Source of the DNA: Pseudoclavibacter soli DSM 23366
Lineage (GTDB): Bacteria > Actinomycetota > Actinomycetes > Actinomycetales > Microbacteriaceae
DNA: 64,000 bases
Direction: 5' to 3'
NCBI RefSeq assembly: GCF_000423505.1
Contig: NZ_AUIC01000003.1
Location: 186,001 to 250,000, forward strand
Every line of letters starts with the position of its first letter. Position 1 is the first letter of the stretch. The notes under the pieces are model-generated. The model did not search any database. It was not told the origin of the DNA and saw only the letters and a program-made list of their open reading frames with translations. Both the position numbers and the translations under genes were made by a program. Positions 26,991-36,468 of the stretch are shown here, piece after piece.

Positions 26991-29900
26991 CTAGTCGATG
27001 CAGCTGGCCCCCAGCAGCGCTTTGAGCTCGCCATACAGATCGGCAGTCACGTTGACCCGATAGGGAATCTCGAAGACGCGCTCGCCGGCCGGGCCGGTGA
27101 GCTTCAGCAGCACCTCGGTGTCGCCTTGGTGGCGCACCAGAATGGTCGAGAGATCTTCGACGATCTCGGGGGTGGCTGTGATCTCGGGCATGTTCAACAG
27201 CAGCGGGAGGCTCGATCCGCCGCGCTGTTCGATGTCAGGCGAGAACACTGAATACGCATGCAGGTTGACTCCGTCGTCTCGCACAGAGATGCGGCCACGC
27301 ACCACCACGATCGTGTCAGCGATCAGCGCCGGTGCGAACTCTTGGAAGGTCTTGCCCATGAACAGCACCGACATTTCGCCGGTGAAGTCTTCGACCTCGA
27401 TGATGGCGTACTCGTTGCCGCTGTTGCGGGCGATGCGGCGTTGCACGCTGGTGATCAGCCCCGCGATGGCCACCTTGTCGCCGTCATGGAACCGCTCCCC
27501 TGCGCCGATGTCGAGAATGGTCGCGTCGGCGTGTTTGGCCAGCTCGTGCTCGAGGCCGTGCAGCGGGTGATCCGAGACGTAGAGCCCCAGCATCTCTCGC
27601 TCGAACGAGAGCTTCAGGTGTTTGTCCCACTCGGCGCGCTCAGGCACCGTGCCGCCCGGGGTGTCTTCGAGATCGAAGATGCCGGCGAACAGGTCGACCT
27701 GGCCGTGTGACTCATTGCGCTTGAGCTGTGCGGCCTCGTCAACGGCCTGTTCGTGCACCTCGATCAGCGCTCGGCGGGTGTCGCCCAGCGAGTCGAAGGC
27801 ACCAGCTTTGATGAGTGATTCGATGGTGCGCTTGTTGCACACTGCAATCGGCACTTTGCGCAAGAAGTCGTGGAACCCGGTGAAGGCACCCTGCTCTTCG
27901 CGAGTGGTCACGATGGCTTCAACGACGTTGGCACCGACGTTGCGCACGGCACCCAAGCCGAACCGGATATCCTTGCCGACTGCCGAAAACCCGAGGAACG
28001 AGCTGTTGACATCGGGCGGCAGCACCGAGATGCCCATGTGGCGGCACTCGTTGAGGTAGAGTGCGAGCTTGTCTTTGGAGTCGCCGACGCTGGTGAGCAG
28101 GGCGGCCATGTACTCGGCCGGGTAGTTGGCTTTGAGAAAGGCTGTCCAGTACGAGACCACGCCGTACCCGACTGAGTGCGCCTTGTTGAACGCGTATCCG
28201 GCGAATGGCAGCAGAGTGTCCCACAGTGCTTTGACGGCTTCTTCGGAGTAGCCGCGGTCGATCATGCCCTGATGGAAGTTGGTGTACTGCTTGTCGAGCT
28301 CAGACTTCTTCTTTTTGCCCATGGCGCGACGCAGCATGTCGGCCTGACCGAGGGTGAACCCGGCGACCTTCTGGGCCACACCCATCACCTGCTCCTGGTA
28401 GACGATCAGACCGTAGGTCTCGCCCAGGATGTCTTTGAGCGGCTCTTCGAGCTCGGGGTGAATCGGCTGAATCGGCTGCAGGCCGTTTTTGCGCAGCGCG
28501 TAGTTGGTGTGGGAGTTCATGCCCATGGGCCCCGGCCGGTACAGGGCGATCACTGCCGAGATGTCGGCGAAGCTGTCGGGCTTCATCTGACGCAGCAGCG
28601 TGCGCATGGGGCCACCGTCGAGCTGGAAGACCCCGAGGGTGTCGCCACGAGACAGCAGCTCATAGGTGGGGCGATCGTCGAGCGCGATGTCTTGCAGGCT
28701 GAGGTCTTCGCCGCGGTTCTGCTTGATCGAGTCGACCGCGTCGCCCATCACTGTGAGGTTGCGCAGCCCCAAGAAGTCCATCTTGAGCAGCCCGAGGTTC
28801 TCACACGCCGGGTACGGATACTGCGTGATGATCGCGCCGTCGTCTTCGCGCTTCATGATGGGGATGTTGTCGATCAGGGCTTCTTGGCTCATGATCACAC
28901 CCGCCGCGTGCACGCCCCACTGGCGCTTGAGCCCTTCGAGACCGCGAGCAGTCTCAAGAATCTTCTGCGAGACCTCGTCGTTCTCGACGATCTCGCGGAA
29001 CTCGGCACCCTCGCTGTAGCGTTTGGCCTCGGGGTCGTACATCTCTTCGAGGGTCATCTCTTTGCCCATGACCGCCGGCGGGAAGGCCTTAGTGAGCTTC
29101 TCACCCGCCGAGTAGGGCAAGCCGAGAATGCGCGAAGAGTCTTTGAGTGCCTGCTTGGCCTTGATCGATCCGTACGTCACGATCTGGCACACGCGGTCGT
29201 AGCCGTACTTTTCGGTGACGTACTTGATCACGTCACCGCGACGACGGTCGTCGAAGTCGACGTCGACGTCGGGCATCGACACGCGCTCGGGGTTGAGGAA
29301 TCGCTCGAACATGAGGCCGTGCTCAAGGGGGTCGACCTCGGTGATGTGCATCGCATACGCGACCATCGACCCCGCGGCCGAGCCACGACCCGGCCCGACG
29401 CGTACGCCGTTGGCTTTGGCCCACTGAATGAAGTCGGCGACCACCAAGAAGTACCCCGGAAAGCCCATCTGCTCGATGATGCCCATCTCGTAGTCGGCGC
29501 GCTCGCGCACCGGCTCGGGCACCGTCTCGCCGTATCGGGTATGCAGCCCACGCTCGACCTCGGATTTGAACCAGGTGAGCTCGGATTCGCCTTCGGGCAC
29601 GTCGAACTTGGGGGTCAGATCGCGTTTGACGAACTCGACCTCGCAGCGCTCGGCAATGGCCAGCGTGGCATCGCAGGCCTCGGGGTATTCGCGGAACAGC
29701 TCGCGCATCTGCTGCGGGGTCTTGAGGTAGAACTCGTCGCTGCCGAAACGGAAACGCTTGGGATCGTCGAGCGTCGAGGCCGACTGCACGCACAGCAGTG
29801 CGGCGTGCGCGTGGGCATCTTCGGCATGGGTGTAATGGAGGTCGTTGCTGGCTACCAGCGGAATCTGCAGGTCTTTGGCCAGCTCGAGCAGATCACTCAT

Positions 29901-30503
29901 CACCCGTCGCTCGACGTCGATGCCGTGATCCATGATCTCGCAGAAGTAGTTCTCGGCCCCAAAGATCTCGCGGTAGCGGCCAGCGGCCTCGCGAGCCTCT
30001 TTGTACTGCCCGAGACGCAGACGGGTCTGAATCTCACCGCTGGCGCAGCCAGTGGTGGCGATGATGCCTTTGGAGTACTGCTGCAGCAGCTCGAGATCCA
30101 TGCGGGGTTTGAAGTAGAACCCCTCGATCGATGACAGCGAGGCCAGTCGAAACAGGTTGTGCATGCCCTCAGTGGTCTCGGCGAGCATGGTTGCGTGCGT
30201 GTACGAACCACCGCCCGAGACATCGTCACCGCCGCCGTCGCCCCAACGCACTCGAGAACGGTCTTGACGCTTGGTGCCCGGCGTGAGGTACGCCTCAAGA
30301 CCGATGATCGGCTTGATGCCGGCGTCTTGACACGCGTAGTAGAACTCGTAGGTGCCGAACATGTTGCCATGGTCGGTGATCGCCAATGCCGGCATCTCGA
30401 GCCGGGCAGCCTCGGTGATCAGCGGCTTGATCTTGGCAGCGCCGTCGAGCATCGAGTACTCGCTGTGCACATGCAGGTGCACGAAGCTGTCTGATGCCGC
30501 CAC
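26991..30503 (-). CDS. dnaE: DNA polymerase III subunit alpha
   Basis: Replicative polymerase catalytic subunit. The 1170-aa protein starts with a PHP domain (FVHLHVHSEYSMLDGAAK, AITDHGNMFG), carries the polymerase catalytic acids in SMPDVDVDFDDRRR, fingers-domain blocks (GPGRGSAAGSMVAYAM, PAVMGKEMTLEEM), tandem helix-hairpin-helix and a C-terminal OB fold (VAIAGLITSVQRRIARNSGNEYA). PHP metal residues look intact, consistent with actinobacterial DnaE1 proofreading. Start is GTG with GAAAGG upstream; TAGAAT near 30533 is a candidate -10. It lies 52 bp after rluD on the minus strand. Confidence 0.97.
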   Translation of the reverse strand: MAASDSFVHLHVHSEYSMLDGAAKIKPLITEAARLEMPALAITDHGNMFGTYEFYYACQDAGIKPIIGLEAYLTPGTKRQDRSRVRWGDGGGDDVSGGGSYTHATMLAETTEGMHNLFRLASLSSIEGFYFKPRMDLELLQQYSKGIIATTGCASGEIQTRLRLGQYKEAREAAGRYREIFGAENYFCEIMDHGIDVERRVMSDLLELAKDLQIPLVASNDLHYTHAEDAHAHAALLCVQSASTLDDPKRFRFGSDEFYLKTPQQMRELFREYPEACDATLAIAERCEVEFVKRDLTPKFDVPEGESELTWFKSEVERGLHTRYGETVPEPVRERADYEMGIIEQMGFPGYFLVVADFIQWAKANGVRVGPGRGSAAGSMVAYAMHITEVDPLEHGLMFERFLNPERVSMPDVDVDFDDRRRGDVIKYVTEKYGYDRVCQIVTYGSIKAKQALKDSSRILGLPYSAGEKLTKAFPPAVMGKEMTLEEMYDPEAKRYSEGAEFREIVENDEVSQKILETARGLEGLKRQWGVHAAGVIMSQEALIDNIPIMKREDDGAIITQYPYPACENLGLLKMDFLGLRNLTVMGDAVDSIKQNRGEDLSLQDIALDDRPTYELLSRGDTLGVFQLDGGPMRTLLRQMKPDSFADISAVIALYRPGPMGMNSHTNYALRKNGLQPIQPIHPELEEPLKDILGETYGLIVYQEQVMGVAQKVAGFTLGQADMLRRAMGKKKKSELDKQYTNFHQGMIDRGYSEEAVKALWDTLLPFAGYAFNKAHSVGYGVVSYWTAFLKANYPAEYMAALLTSVGDSKDKLALYLNECRHMGISVLPPDVNSSFLGFSAVGKDIRFGLGAVRNVGANVVEAIVTTREEQGAFTGFHDFLRKVPIAVCNKRTIESLIKAGAFDSLGDTRRALIEVHEQAVDEAAQLKRNESHGQVDLFAGIFDLEDTPGGTVPERAEWDKHLKLSFEREMLGLYVSDHPLHGLEHELAKHADATILDIGAGERFHDGDKVAIAGLITSVQRRIARNSGNEYAIIEVEDFTGEMSVLFMGKTFQEFAPALIADTIVVVRGRISVRDDGVNLHAYSVFSPDIEQRGGSSLPLLLNMPEITATPEIVEDLSTILVRHQGDTEVLLKLTGPAGERVFEIPYRVNVTADLYGELKALLGASCID

Positions 30504-30555
30504 GGTCAGCGCCTTTCAGGTGGTGAGGAGTCGCCCCTCATTCTAGTGCGTGCAC

Positions 30556-31485
30556 TCAGCGGGCGTGCGGATCGCGCAGCAGATCAAGCGCGCGCTGCAG
30601 ATCGGCCGGCGGCACGCTTGCGACGTCGACTGGCTCATGTGTCACCGGATGCTCGAAGCGCAGCCTGGCCGCGTGCAGCCACTGCCTAGTGAGGCCGAGC
30701 CGCTCGGCGAGCACTGGGTCGCCGCCGTAGAGCGGGTCGCCTACGAGCGGATGATGCCGCGCCGACATATGCACCCTGATCTGGTGAGTGCGCCCGGTCT
30801 CGAGCGTGATCTCGAGCAGACTGCCCCGGGCGAATGCCTCGAGCGTCCCATAGTGGGTGATCGACGGTCGCCCACCAGCGACCACGCCGAACTTCCAGTC
30901 GGCTTTGGGCAGGCGACCGATAGGTGCGTCGATGGTGCCCGAGCTGGGGTCAGGATGTCCATGGACGACGGCCTGATAGGTCTTGTGCACCGTGTGGTCG
31001 CGAAAGGCCTGCTTGAGCACACTGTAGGCGCGCTCGCTGCGGGCAACCATCATCAGCCCACTCGTGCCCACGTCGAGCCGATGCACGATGCCCTGGCGTT
31101 CGGGAGGACCGCCCTGCGCCACGGTGATACCGCGGGCTGCCAGCACACCGAGCACGGTTGGCCCACGCCAGCTGGTCGCCGGATGCGCCACAACGCCGAC
31201 AGGCTTGTCTACGATGACCAAGTCGTCATCGAGGTAGACGATGTCGAGGTCTGCGACGTCGGTGGCGACGACCGCGAGTCGATCCTCGTCATGCCAGTAG
31301 ACCGAGACGAGCCCCGACGAATCGAGGCGATCGGATTTGCCGAGGGTGCGTCCGCCCTGCGTCGCGTCGCCTGCGGCGAGAATCGCCTGCACTCGAGACC
31401 GAGACAGCCCGAGCACGTCAGCAAGCACCACATCGACCCGCTGCCCCACGTGCTGCTCGTCGACCGGAAAGATCTTACTTGGCAT
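30556..31485 (-). CDS. RluD-type ribosomal RNA pseudouridine synthase
   Basis: Converts uridine to pseudouridine in large-subunit rRNA. From the ATG at 31485 (MPSKIFPVDEQHVGQRVDVV) the 309-aa protein has an N-terminal S4 domain (LGLSRSRVQAILAAGDA) and the RluA/RluD catalytic core: VYLDDDLVIVDKPVGVVAHP, HRLDVGTSGLMMVA with the catalytic Asp, and LETGRTHQIRVHM. The ATG lies inside the last codons of lspA, so the two are translationally coupled. The target uridines cannot be told from sequence alone. Confidence 0.93.
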   Translation of the reverse strand: MPSKIFPVDEQHVGQRVDVVLADVLGLSRSRVQAILAAGDATQGGRTLGKSDRLDSSGLVSVYWHDEDRLAVVATDVADLDIVYLDDDLVIVDKPVGVVAHPATSWRGPTVLGVLAARGITVAQGGPPERQGIVHRLDVGTSGLMMVARSERAYSVLKQAFRDHTVHKTYQAVVHGHPDPSSGTIDAPIGRLPKADWKFGVVAGGRPSITHYGTLEAFARGSLLEITLETGRTHQIRVHMSARHHPLVGDPLYGGDPVLAERLGLTRQWLHAARLRFEHPVTHEPVDVASVPPADLQRALDLLRDPHAR

Positions 31486-32014
31486 GCTCGTGCTCGTCTT
31501 CGAACAGCCCAGGGGCAAAAAGCATGATTGCCACCAAGCCGATTACGCTGACCGTCAGAAACACATCGGCCAGATTGAGTACGGCAAAGCCGCGCACCTG
31601 AATGAAGTCGACCACGTAGCCGCGGCCGAACCCCGGTGCACGAAAGAGCCGATCACCCAGGTTGCCCACGACACCGCCGAGAAACAGCCCCATGAACAGC
31701 TGCACCGGCCAGCTTGTGGCACGACGCGCATACCAGATGACCGCACAGGTGACGGTGAGGGCCAAGAGGGTGAAGACCCAGGTGTGGTCAGTGCCGAAAG
31801 AAAAGGCCGCACCGGGATTGAATACGAGCTGCAGCTGAAGCAGTGACCCCACGAGCTGGTGGGGATCTCCGGGCTCAAGCCAAGTCAGCGCGGCGGCTTT
31901 AGCGCCCTGATCGACGGCCACCGCCCCCAAGCACCAAGCAAGCACCAACGCAATCGAGCGGCGAGGATTCGATCCCCGCCGCTCGATGGTACGCGATGCG
32001 TCAGACTGAGTCAC
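31475..32014 (-). CDS. lspA: Lipoprotein signal peptidase (signal peptidase II)
   Basis: Aspartic membrane protease that cleaves the signal peptide from diacylglyceryl-prolipoproteins. The 179-aa protein has four membrane helices, VVDQGAKAAAL-like helix 1, VFNPGAAFSF, GGVVGNLGDRLFRAPGFGRGYV with the first catalytic Asp and AVLNLADVFLTV with the second. Start is GTG, 2 nt after the wag31 stop. The N-terminal 20 residues are a hydrophilic extension. The window's CtaC lipoprotein would be a substrate. Confidence 0.96.
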   Translation of the reverse strand: MTQSDASRTIERRGSNPRRSIALVLAWCLGAVAVDQGAKAAALTWLEPGDPHQLVGSLLQLQLVFNPGAAFSFGTDHTWVFTLLALTVTCAVIWYARRATSWPVQLFMGLFLGGVVGNLGDRLFRAPGFGRGYVVDFIQVRGFAVLNLADVFLTVSVIGLVAIMLFAPGLFEDEHEHAK

Positions 32015-32016
32015 GC

Positions 32017-32631
32017 TCAGTTCTTGGTCTGCTGAGCCTTGGCCACAGCGTCAAGCGAACCGGTCGACTCCAAGTCGCGCAGCTGCGTGGTGATGAACGA
32101 CTTGAGCGATCCGCGGTACTGGCGCTCGAACGACTCGAGGTCTTTGATGGTTGCCTCGAGCGCTGTCTTGCGCTCGGTGAGGTCGTTGAGCTCTTTGGTC
32201 TTGCGTTGCTGAGTCTCTTCGAGAATGCGGCGCGACTCGTTGCGAGCGCTCGCGATGAGTTTCTGCTCTTCGTCTTTGCCTGCCTGCACGTGCTCGTCGT
32301 GCAGACGGCGGGCGAGCTTGAGCAGCTCGGTTGACTCATCGGTCTCAGACTTGGCCTCTGTGGCAGCGGCGGCAGCAGGTGCAGGAGCAGCAGCCGGAGC
32401 GGTAGGTGCCACGGGAGCAGCAGCCACTGACGACCCCTGCTTCTTTGCCTCGGCGAGATCGGCCTCGGCCTTTGCGAGCTTGGTCTTGAGCTCTTCGTTC
32501 TCGCTTAGCAGGTTGCGGAACTCAACGACGACCTCGTCAAGAAAGTCATCGACTTCGTCCTGCTCATAGCCGTCGCGAAACTTGGTCGTCTGAAAACGCT
32601 TGTTCAGAACGTCATCGGGTGTCAAGGCCAT
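32017..32631 (-). CDS. wag31: DivIVA-family polar growth/septum protein Wag31
   Basis: Coiled-coil scaffold that marks curved membrane at poles and septa and guides cell-wall synthesis in actinobacteria. The 204-aa protein opens MALTPDDVLNKRFQTTKFRDG followed by YEQDEVDDFLDEVV, the DivIVA N-terminal domain; an Ala/Pro-rich linker (residues about 72-100) separates it from a second coiled coil (LLKLARRLHDEHVQAGKDEEQ). GAGGAG is 6 nt before the ATG. Adjacent to yggT and sepF at the end of the dcw region. Confidence 0.97.
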   Translation of the reverse strand: MALTPDDVLNKRFQTTKFRDGYEQDEVDDFLDEVVVEFRNLLSENEELKTKLAKAEADLAEAKKQGSSVAAAPVAPTAPAAAPAPAAAAATEAKSETDESTELLKLARRLHDEHVQAGKDEEQKLIASARNESRRILEETQQRKTKELNDLTERKTALEATIKDLESFERQYRGSLKSFITTQLRDLESTGSLDAVAKAQQTKN

Positions 32632-32694
32632 GAATTCTCCTCATTGCGTGCCTAGCTTCTCTTTCAGCCAGAAGGTGAAAGAAACTCATCCCGT
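32632..32694 (-). promoter_or_regulatory. wag31 leader
   Basis: The 63-bp gap between yggT and wag31 contains an imperfect hairpin on the minus strand (TTCTTTCA with TGAAAGAGAA) and the GAGGAG ribosome site. A TAG-initiated AT-richer stretch overlaps the yggT stop and could serve as -10. Separate control of wag31 is plausible but not shown. Confidence 0.3.
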
Positions 32695-32979
32695 CTAGCT
32701 TAGACCATTGAGCACAATGCCCAAGACGTTGAAGAAGAAAATGGCGATGAAGATGCCGAAGTCGAACTGCACCGCCCCCAACGTGAGGGGAGGAATCAAG
32801 CGGCGGGCGAGTTTCACCGGAGGATCAGTGATCACGTACAGCACCTCTGCCGCCACCGCAACAGGTTTCGGCAGGGGTGAGCGCACGAACCCCAATAGAA
32901 TCTCGACGATCAGCCGCACAAAAAGCACCGTCGAATAGGTAGCACACAGCCAAGCCAGCAGCGAAAGAATAAGACTCAC
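32695..32979 (-). CDS. yggT: YggT family membrane protein
   Basis: Small two-helix membrane protein, 94 aa: MSLILSLLAWLCATYSTVLF, then RPPVKLARRLIPPLTLG-like loop (VITDPPVKLARRLIPPLTLG) and a second helix (FDFGIFIAIFFFNVLGIVL). Position between sepF and wag31 is typical of Gram-positive dcw regions. A role in osmotic or division-related functions has been proposed for the family, without firm mechanism. Start is GTG at 32979, 17 nt after the sepF stop. Confidence 0.92.
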   Translation of the reverse strand: MSLILSLLAWLCATYSTVLFVRLIVEILLGFVRSPLPKPVAVAAEVLYVITDPPVKLARRLIPPLTLGAVQFDFGIFIAIFFFNVLGIVLNGLS

Positions 32980-32996
32980 TGGAGGCGCCGACCAGC

Positions 32997-33461
32997 CTAC
33001 CGGTGCTCGGCGAAGAAGCCGACCTGTGCCGGGTCGTCGTTCTGCGTGGTGGTATCACCCGACACCAGGACATTCTGCGGAGACAGCAGAAACACCTTCG
33101 GAGTCACGCGCTCGATCTTGCCGAGCAGCCCCTGGGCGAGCCCCGACGCGAAGTCAATCAGACGACGCGCATCAGGCTCGGTCATCTGGCTGAGGTTGAT
33201 GATTACGGGGATGTTCGAGCGAAACCCCTCGGCAATAACCTGGACGTCGGAGTACTTTTTGGGGTGCACCGTGAGAATCTCGTTGAGCTCCCCGGCCTGG
33301 GTTTGGGCCTGGGGGCGACGCAGCGGCGTCACGTTTGAACGAGCCTGCGCAGGCTTTGCCGCGCGCTCCTGAGCAGGAGCAGCCGCAGCTGCCTCGGGTG
33401 CGAATTCCTCGTCTTCGACGAGACCCAGGTACTCGAGTGTCTTACGCAGCGGGTTTCCCAT
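32997..33461 (-). CDS. sepF: Cell division protein SepF
   Basis: Membrane-binding partner that anchors and bundles FtsZ, replacing FtsA in actinobacteria. From the ATG at 33461 ([20 protein letters not shown], an amphipathic membrane-binding N-terminus) the 154-aa protein has a variable Ala/Pro linker and the SepF domain ([58 protein letters not shown]). GGAGG precedes this ATG by 6 nt, which decides the start over one four codons upstream. Encoded between yggS and yggT. Confidence 0.96.
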   Translation of the reverse strand: MGNPLRKTLEYLGLVEDEEFAPEAAAAAPAQERAAKPAQARSNVTPLRRPQAQTQAGELNEILTVHPKKYSDVQVIAEGFRSNIPVIINLSQMTEPDARRLIDFASGLAQGLLGKIERVTPKVFLLSPQNVLVSGDTTTQNDDPAQVGFFAEHR

Positions 33462-33490
33462 GACATCCTCCAAACGTCTTTGTGCCCAGA

Positions 33491-34183
33491 TTAGCGGGCA
33501 AGTTCTGGTTTTCCGGTGATTGCCGTGCCGATTCGCAGGTGTGTCGCGCCGTGTTGCAGTGCCTGCCGCCAGTCTCCGCTCATTCCAGCCGAGATCGCGT
33601 TGGCACGCGGATCGAGCGCCTGCACCCGCTCAGCGAAGCGAGCGAGCTGCTCGAATGCCACCTCTGGCTGCCACGTGACCGGGGAAACACCCATGACGCC
33701 ACGCAGGCGCAGGCGATCGACAGAAAGGATCTGCTCGACCAAGCCGGGTAGACCATCAGCTGACACTCCACCACGTGACGGATCACCGTCTAGTGAAATC
33801 TGCACGAACACCTCAAGGGGTTCACTGCGTTCGACGGCTGCCAAGCGTTCTACCAGAGCCGCTCGATCGACCGAATGCACTGCGGTCACCAATTTTGCGA
33901 CCGCAGCAGCTTTGTTGCGCTGCAGCTGACCGACAAAATGCCATTGCTCGCCAGCAAGACGATCGTCGGCGAGCTTCGCTTTGAGCCCTTGCAGCGTGTT
34001 CTCACCGAACGCATGCTGTCCGGCTTCAGACAGCGCGACCGCGAGCGAAGCCGGGTGATACTTGCTGATGACAATGAGCTCGACCTCGGAGCGAGCACGG
34101 CCCAGCTGATGCAGCTCATCAGCCAGCTGCGACTCAAAGGCCGCCAGACGTTCGGCCGCCGGATGACGCTGCACGGAGCTCAC
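33491..34183 (-). CDS. yggS: YggS family PLP-binding protein (PLPBP)
   Basis: Pyridoxal-phosphate-binding protein of the alanine-racemase fold, involved in PLP homeostasis rather than catalysis. The 230-aa sequence has the PLP lysine in [12 protein letters not shown], then [50 protein letters not shown] and the C-terminal phosphate-binding [29 protein letters not shown] start overlaps the ftsZ stop (GTGA). The ftsZ-yggS-sepF order is conserved in actinobacteria. Confidence 0.95.
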   Translation of the reverse strand: MSSVQRHPAAERLAAFESQLADELHQLGRARSEVELIVISKYHPASLAVALSEAGQHAFGENTLQGLKAKLADDRLAGEQWHFVGQLQRNKAAAVAKLVTAVHSVDRAALVERLAAVERSEPLEVFVQISLDGDPSRGGVSADGLPGLVEQILSVDRLRLRGVMGVSPVTWQPEVAFEQLARFAERVQALDPRANAISAGMSGDWRQALQHGATHLRIGTAITGKPELAR

Positions 34184-35349
34184 TTCAAGAAGTCGGGAAC
34201 GTCAAGCTCTTGCTCATCAAGCTGATCGAGCGAGAATGAGCGAGTCGCGTAGGGGTCAGCCGTATCAGCGACGGCAGCCTCGGGCTCTGCCTTGGGCTCA
34301 ACCTCGACAGCAGGCTCAGGCTGAGTCGACTCGGCAGCCCCTGCCTCTGACTGCGCAGAGTTGTCAGCACCGAGGCCACTGGAGCGGCGACGATTGCGAA
34401 TCTCGTCTTCTTCGTCGAAGCCAGCGGCGATGACCGTGACACGCACTTCGTCGCCCAGTGCATCGTCGAGCACAGTACCGAAGATGATGTTCGCTTCGGC
34501 ATGCACGACCTCTTGCACGAGCTTGACAGCATCGTTGATCTCGTAGATGCCGAGGTCAGAGCCACCCTGCACCGAGATGAGCACGCCGTGCGCGCCATCG
34601 ATGGTCGATTCAAGCAGCGGCGATGAGATAGCCAGCTCAGCAGCCTTGATCGCACGATCGGCGCCACGCGCCGAACCTATGCCCATCAATGCCGTGCCAG
34701 CGCCCTGCATCACAGACTGCACATCGGCGAAGTCGAGGTTGATGAGCCCCGGCGTGGTGATCAAGTCGCTTATGCCCTGCACGCCGGCAAGCAGCACTTG
34801 GTCGGCAATCGAGAACGCCTCGAGCATGGTGATGCCACGGTCGCTGATCTCGAGCAGTCGGTCGTTGGGCACCGTAATCAACGTGTCAACCTCGGCGCGC
34901 AGTGCAGCGACGCCCGCCTCAGCCTGCCCCATGCGGCGCTTGCCCTCAAACGAGAACGGTTTGGTGACCACGCCGATGGTGAGCGCACCAATCGACTTGG
35001 CGATTTTGGCAACGACCGGTGCACCACCGGTGCCGGTGCCGCCGCCCTCGCCAGCAGTGACGAAGACCATGTCGGCCCCGCGCAGCGTCTCTTCGATCTC
35101 GTCGGCATGCTCTTCGGCGGCACGGCGCCCGACCTCTGGGTCAGCACCGGCGCCCAGGCCACGGGTGGATTCACGCCCAACGTCGAGTTTCACATCGGCG
35201 TCGCTCTGCAGCAGCGCCTGCGCGTCGGTGTTGATGGCGATGAATTCGACGCCCTTCAGGCCACGTTCGATCATTCGGTTGACTGCATTGACGCCGCCTC
35301 CACCGATGCCGACGACCTTGATGACTGCGAGATAGTTCTGGCTCGACAT
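34180..35349 (-). CDS. ftsZ: Cell division GTPase FtsZ
   Basis: Tubulin-like GTPase that forms the Z-ring. The 389-aa protein begins [20 protein letters not shown], has the tubulin signature [26 protein letters not shown]-type T7 loop region ([20 protein letters not shown]) and a C-terminal variable linker rich in Glu/Ala/Pro followed by the conserved tail DVPDFLK that binds SepF. GAAAGG lies upstream of the ATG. 153 bp separate it from ftsQ, room for its own promoters. Confidence 0.98.
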   Translation of the reverse strand: MSSQNYLAVIKVVGIGGGGVNAVNRMIERGLKGVEFIAINTDAQALLQSDADVKLDVGRESTRGLGAGADPEVGRRAAEEHADEIEETLRGADMVFVTAGEGGGTGTGGAPVVAKIAKSIGALTIGVVTKPFSFEGKRRMGQAEAGVAALRAEVDTLITVPNDRLLEISDRGITMLEAFSIADQVLLAGVQGISDLITTPGLINLDFADVQSVMQGAGTALMGIGSARGADRAIKAAELAISSPLLESTIDGAHGVLISVQGGSDLGIYEINDAVKLVQEVVHAEANIIFGTVLDDALGDEVRVTVIAAGFDEEDEIRNRRRSSGLGADNSAQSEAGAAESTQPEPAVEVEPKAEPEAAVADTADPYATRSFSLDQLDEQELDVPDFLK

Positions 35350-35502
35350 GTGACCGACCTTTCAAACCTTAAAGCTCAAGTAAAGGGTTAAACTTATGCG
35401 CCGTATATGTTTTCTGTACGAGTTCGAGGATATCGATCTGAACACTCCCTCGGTCAGCGCGCGTCGGTGTGTCGCAAGACCCACCGATGATCAGCAGGTG
35501 CG
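35350..35502 (-). promoter_or_regulatory. ftsZ leader/promoter region
   Basis: This is the only sizeable gap between murE and sepF. On the minus strand it holds a CATATACG stretch as possible -10, and an AT-rich 35-bp block (35371-35396) containing AAGTTTAAC (35388-35396). AAGTTTAA also occurs in the palindrome beside the MerR genes at 61140. A short plus-strand frame here (35396-35605) has no gene features. Confidence 0.4.
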
Positions 35503-36468
35503 TCAGCCAGTGACCGGAGCGTTGGGCGAAGAGACGTCGTACGTTTTGGCATCCGGGCTCGCTGCCAGCAGTGCCCCCAGCACTCGTGCTTTCAACGCGA
35601 CCTGAGATGAGTCGCCCCAGGTCACCACCGCACCGGAGTTGAGGGTGAGCTGCACGTCATCCTGTGTGGTCGCATGCACTTCGCGAATCTCCTGCACCAC
35701 CGAGGCATCAAGTGTGGTGAGGATGCTCGCAACCGCGGCGAACGCCGGCTGCTCAGGGTCTGTCGAGGTCACGTTCAGCATCGGGTATCCCTCCGGCGCA
35801 GCGTTGTCGGTCTCGGTCGCCACACCAGCAGCATCGACCAGAAGATAGCTGTCTCCGGTGTGGAACACGCCGATGGGTGTGCGCTCCACGATAGTGACCA
35901 CGAGGGTGTGTGGCAGCTCGGCGCGCACGCTGAACGACTGCACGGTATTGAACTGCTGCAGCTGCTCGGCCACAGAGCGCTCGCTCACTCCGATGATCGG
36001 CTGGTCAATGTTGCCCGACAGCGCCGACTGAATCTCTTCGACCGAGGTGCGCTGCGCACCCTGCACCTCAATCTGCTGCACCGAGAGAAATGGCGAGAAG
36101 ATCACCCCAACGGTCAACGTGACGATCGACAGCAGACCGATCGCTAAAAAACGCCCGATCCGAACGCCCTGAAACGCCTCAGCGACACCGATGCCGTTGC
36201 TGGAAGCAGACGGCTGGTGGGCTGTGCGAGACGTCTCGGGCGCCCGCTTGGCCTCACGCAGGGTACGGCGCTCCTGCGCCCGTCGCCCCCGCACCGCCCG
36301 ACGCAACCGAGCCCTGGCCGACAGCGATGGCGATGACTCTGTCGACTTTCGCTTCGGCAGACGCGCCCCCAACCGCGCCCAGAGAGATTCACGCCGGTCA
36401 GACTCGGGCTGCTGGTGCTGGGCGGCAGGACCGACTCGCAGGTGCGGCCGACGGATGGGGTCATCCAT
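35503..36468 (-). CDS. ftsQ: Cell division protein FtsQ
   Basis: Single-span divisome protein that links FtsL/FtsB-type proteins with FtsI/FtsW. The 321-aa protein has a long basic cytoplasmic N-terminus (residues 1-105, Arg-rich), a membrane helix (FLAIGLLSIVTLTVGVIF), a POTRA domain (SVQQIEVQGAQRTSVEEIQSAL, SVRAELPHTLVVTIVERTPIG) and the FtsQ domain (YLLVDAAGVATET). It overlaps the murC end by 8 nt, continuing the dcw operon. Length and order are normal for Micrococcales. Confidence 0.94.
   Translation of the reverse strand: MDDPIRRPHLRVGPAAQHQQPESDRRESLWARLGARLPKRKSTESSPSLSARARLRRAVRGRRAQERRTLREAKRAPETSRTAHQPSASSNGIGVAEAFQGVRIGRFLAIGLLSIVTLTVGVIFSPFLSVQQIEVQGAQRTSVEEIQSALSGNIDQPIIGVSERSVAEQLQQFNTVQSFSVRAELPHTLVVTIVERTPIGVFHTGDSYLLVDAAGVATETDNAAPEGYPMLNVTSTDPEQPAFAAVASILTTLDASVVQEIREVHATTQDDVQLTLNSGAVVTWGDSSQVALKARVLGALLAASPDAKTYDVSSPNAPVTG

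Noticed and set aside
28176-30134. A 652-codon open frame antisense to dnaE
   Set aside because: Same cause as above. Its residue make-up (Arg, His, Gly, Val) is typical of reverse-strand translation and dnaE is intact beneath it.
35396-35605. Small plus-strand frame in the ftsQ-ftsZ gap
   Set aside because: No ribosome site, overlaps the end of ftsQ, and the composition does not look like a protein. The interval is better read as the ftsZ leader.
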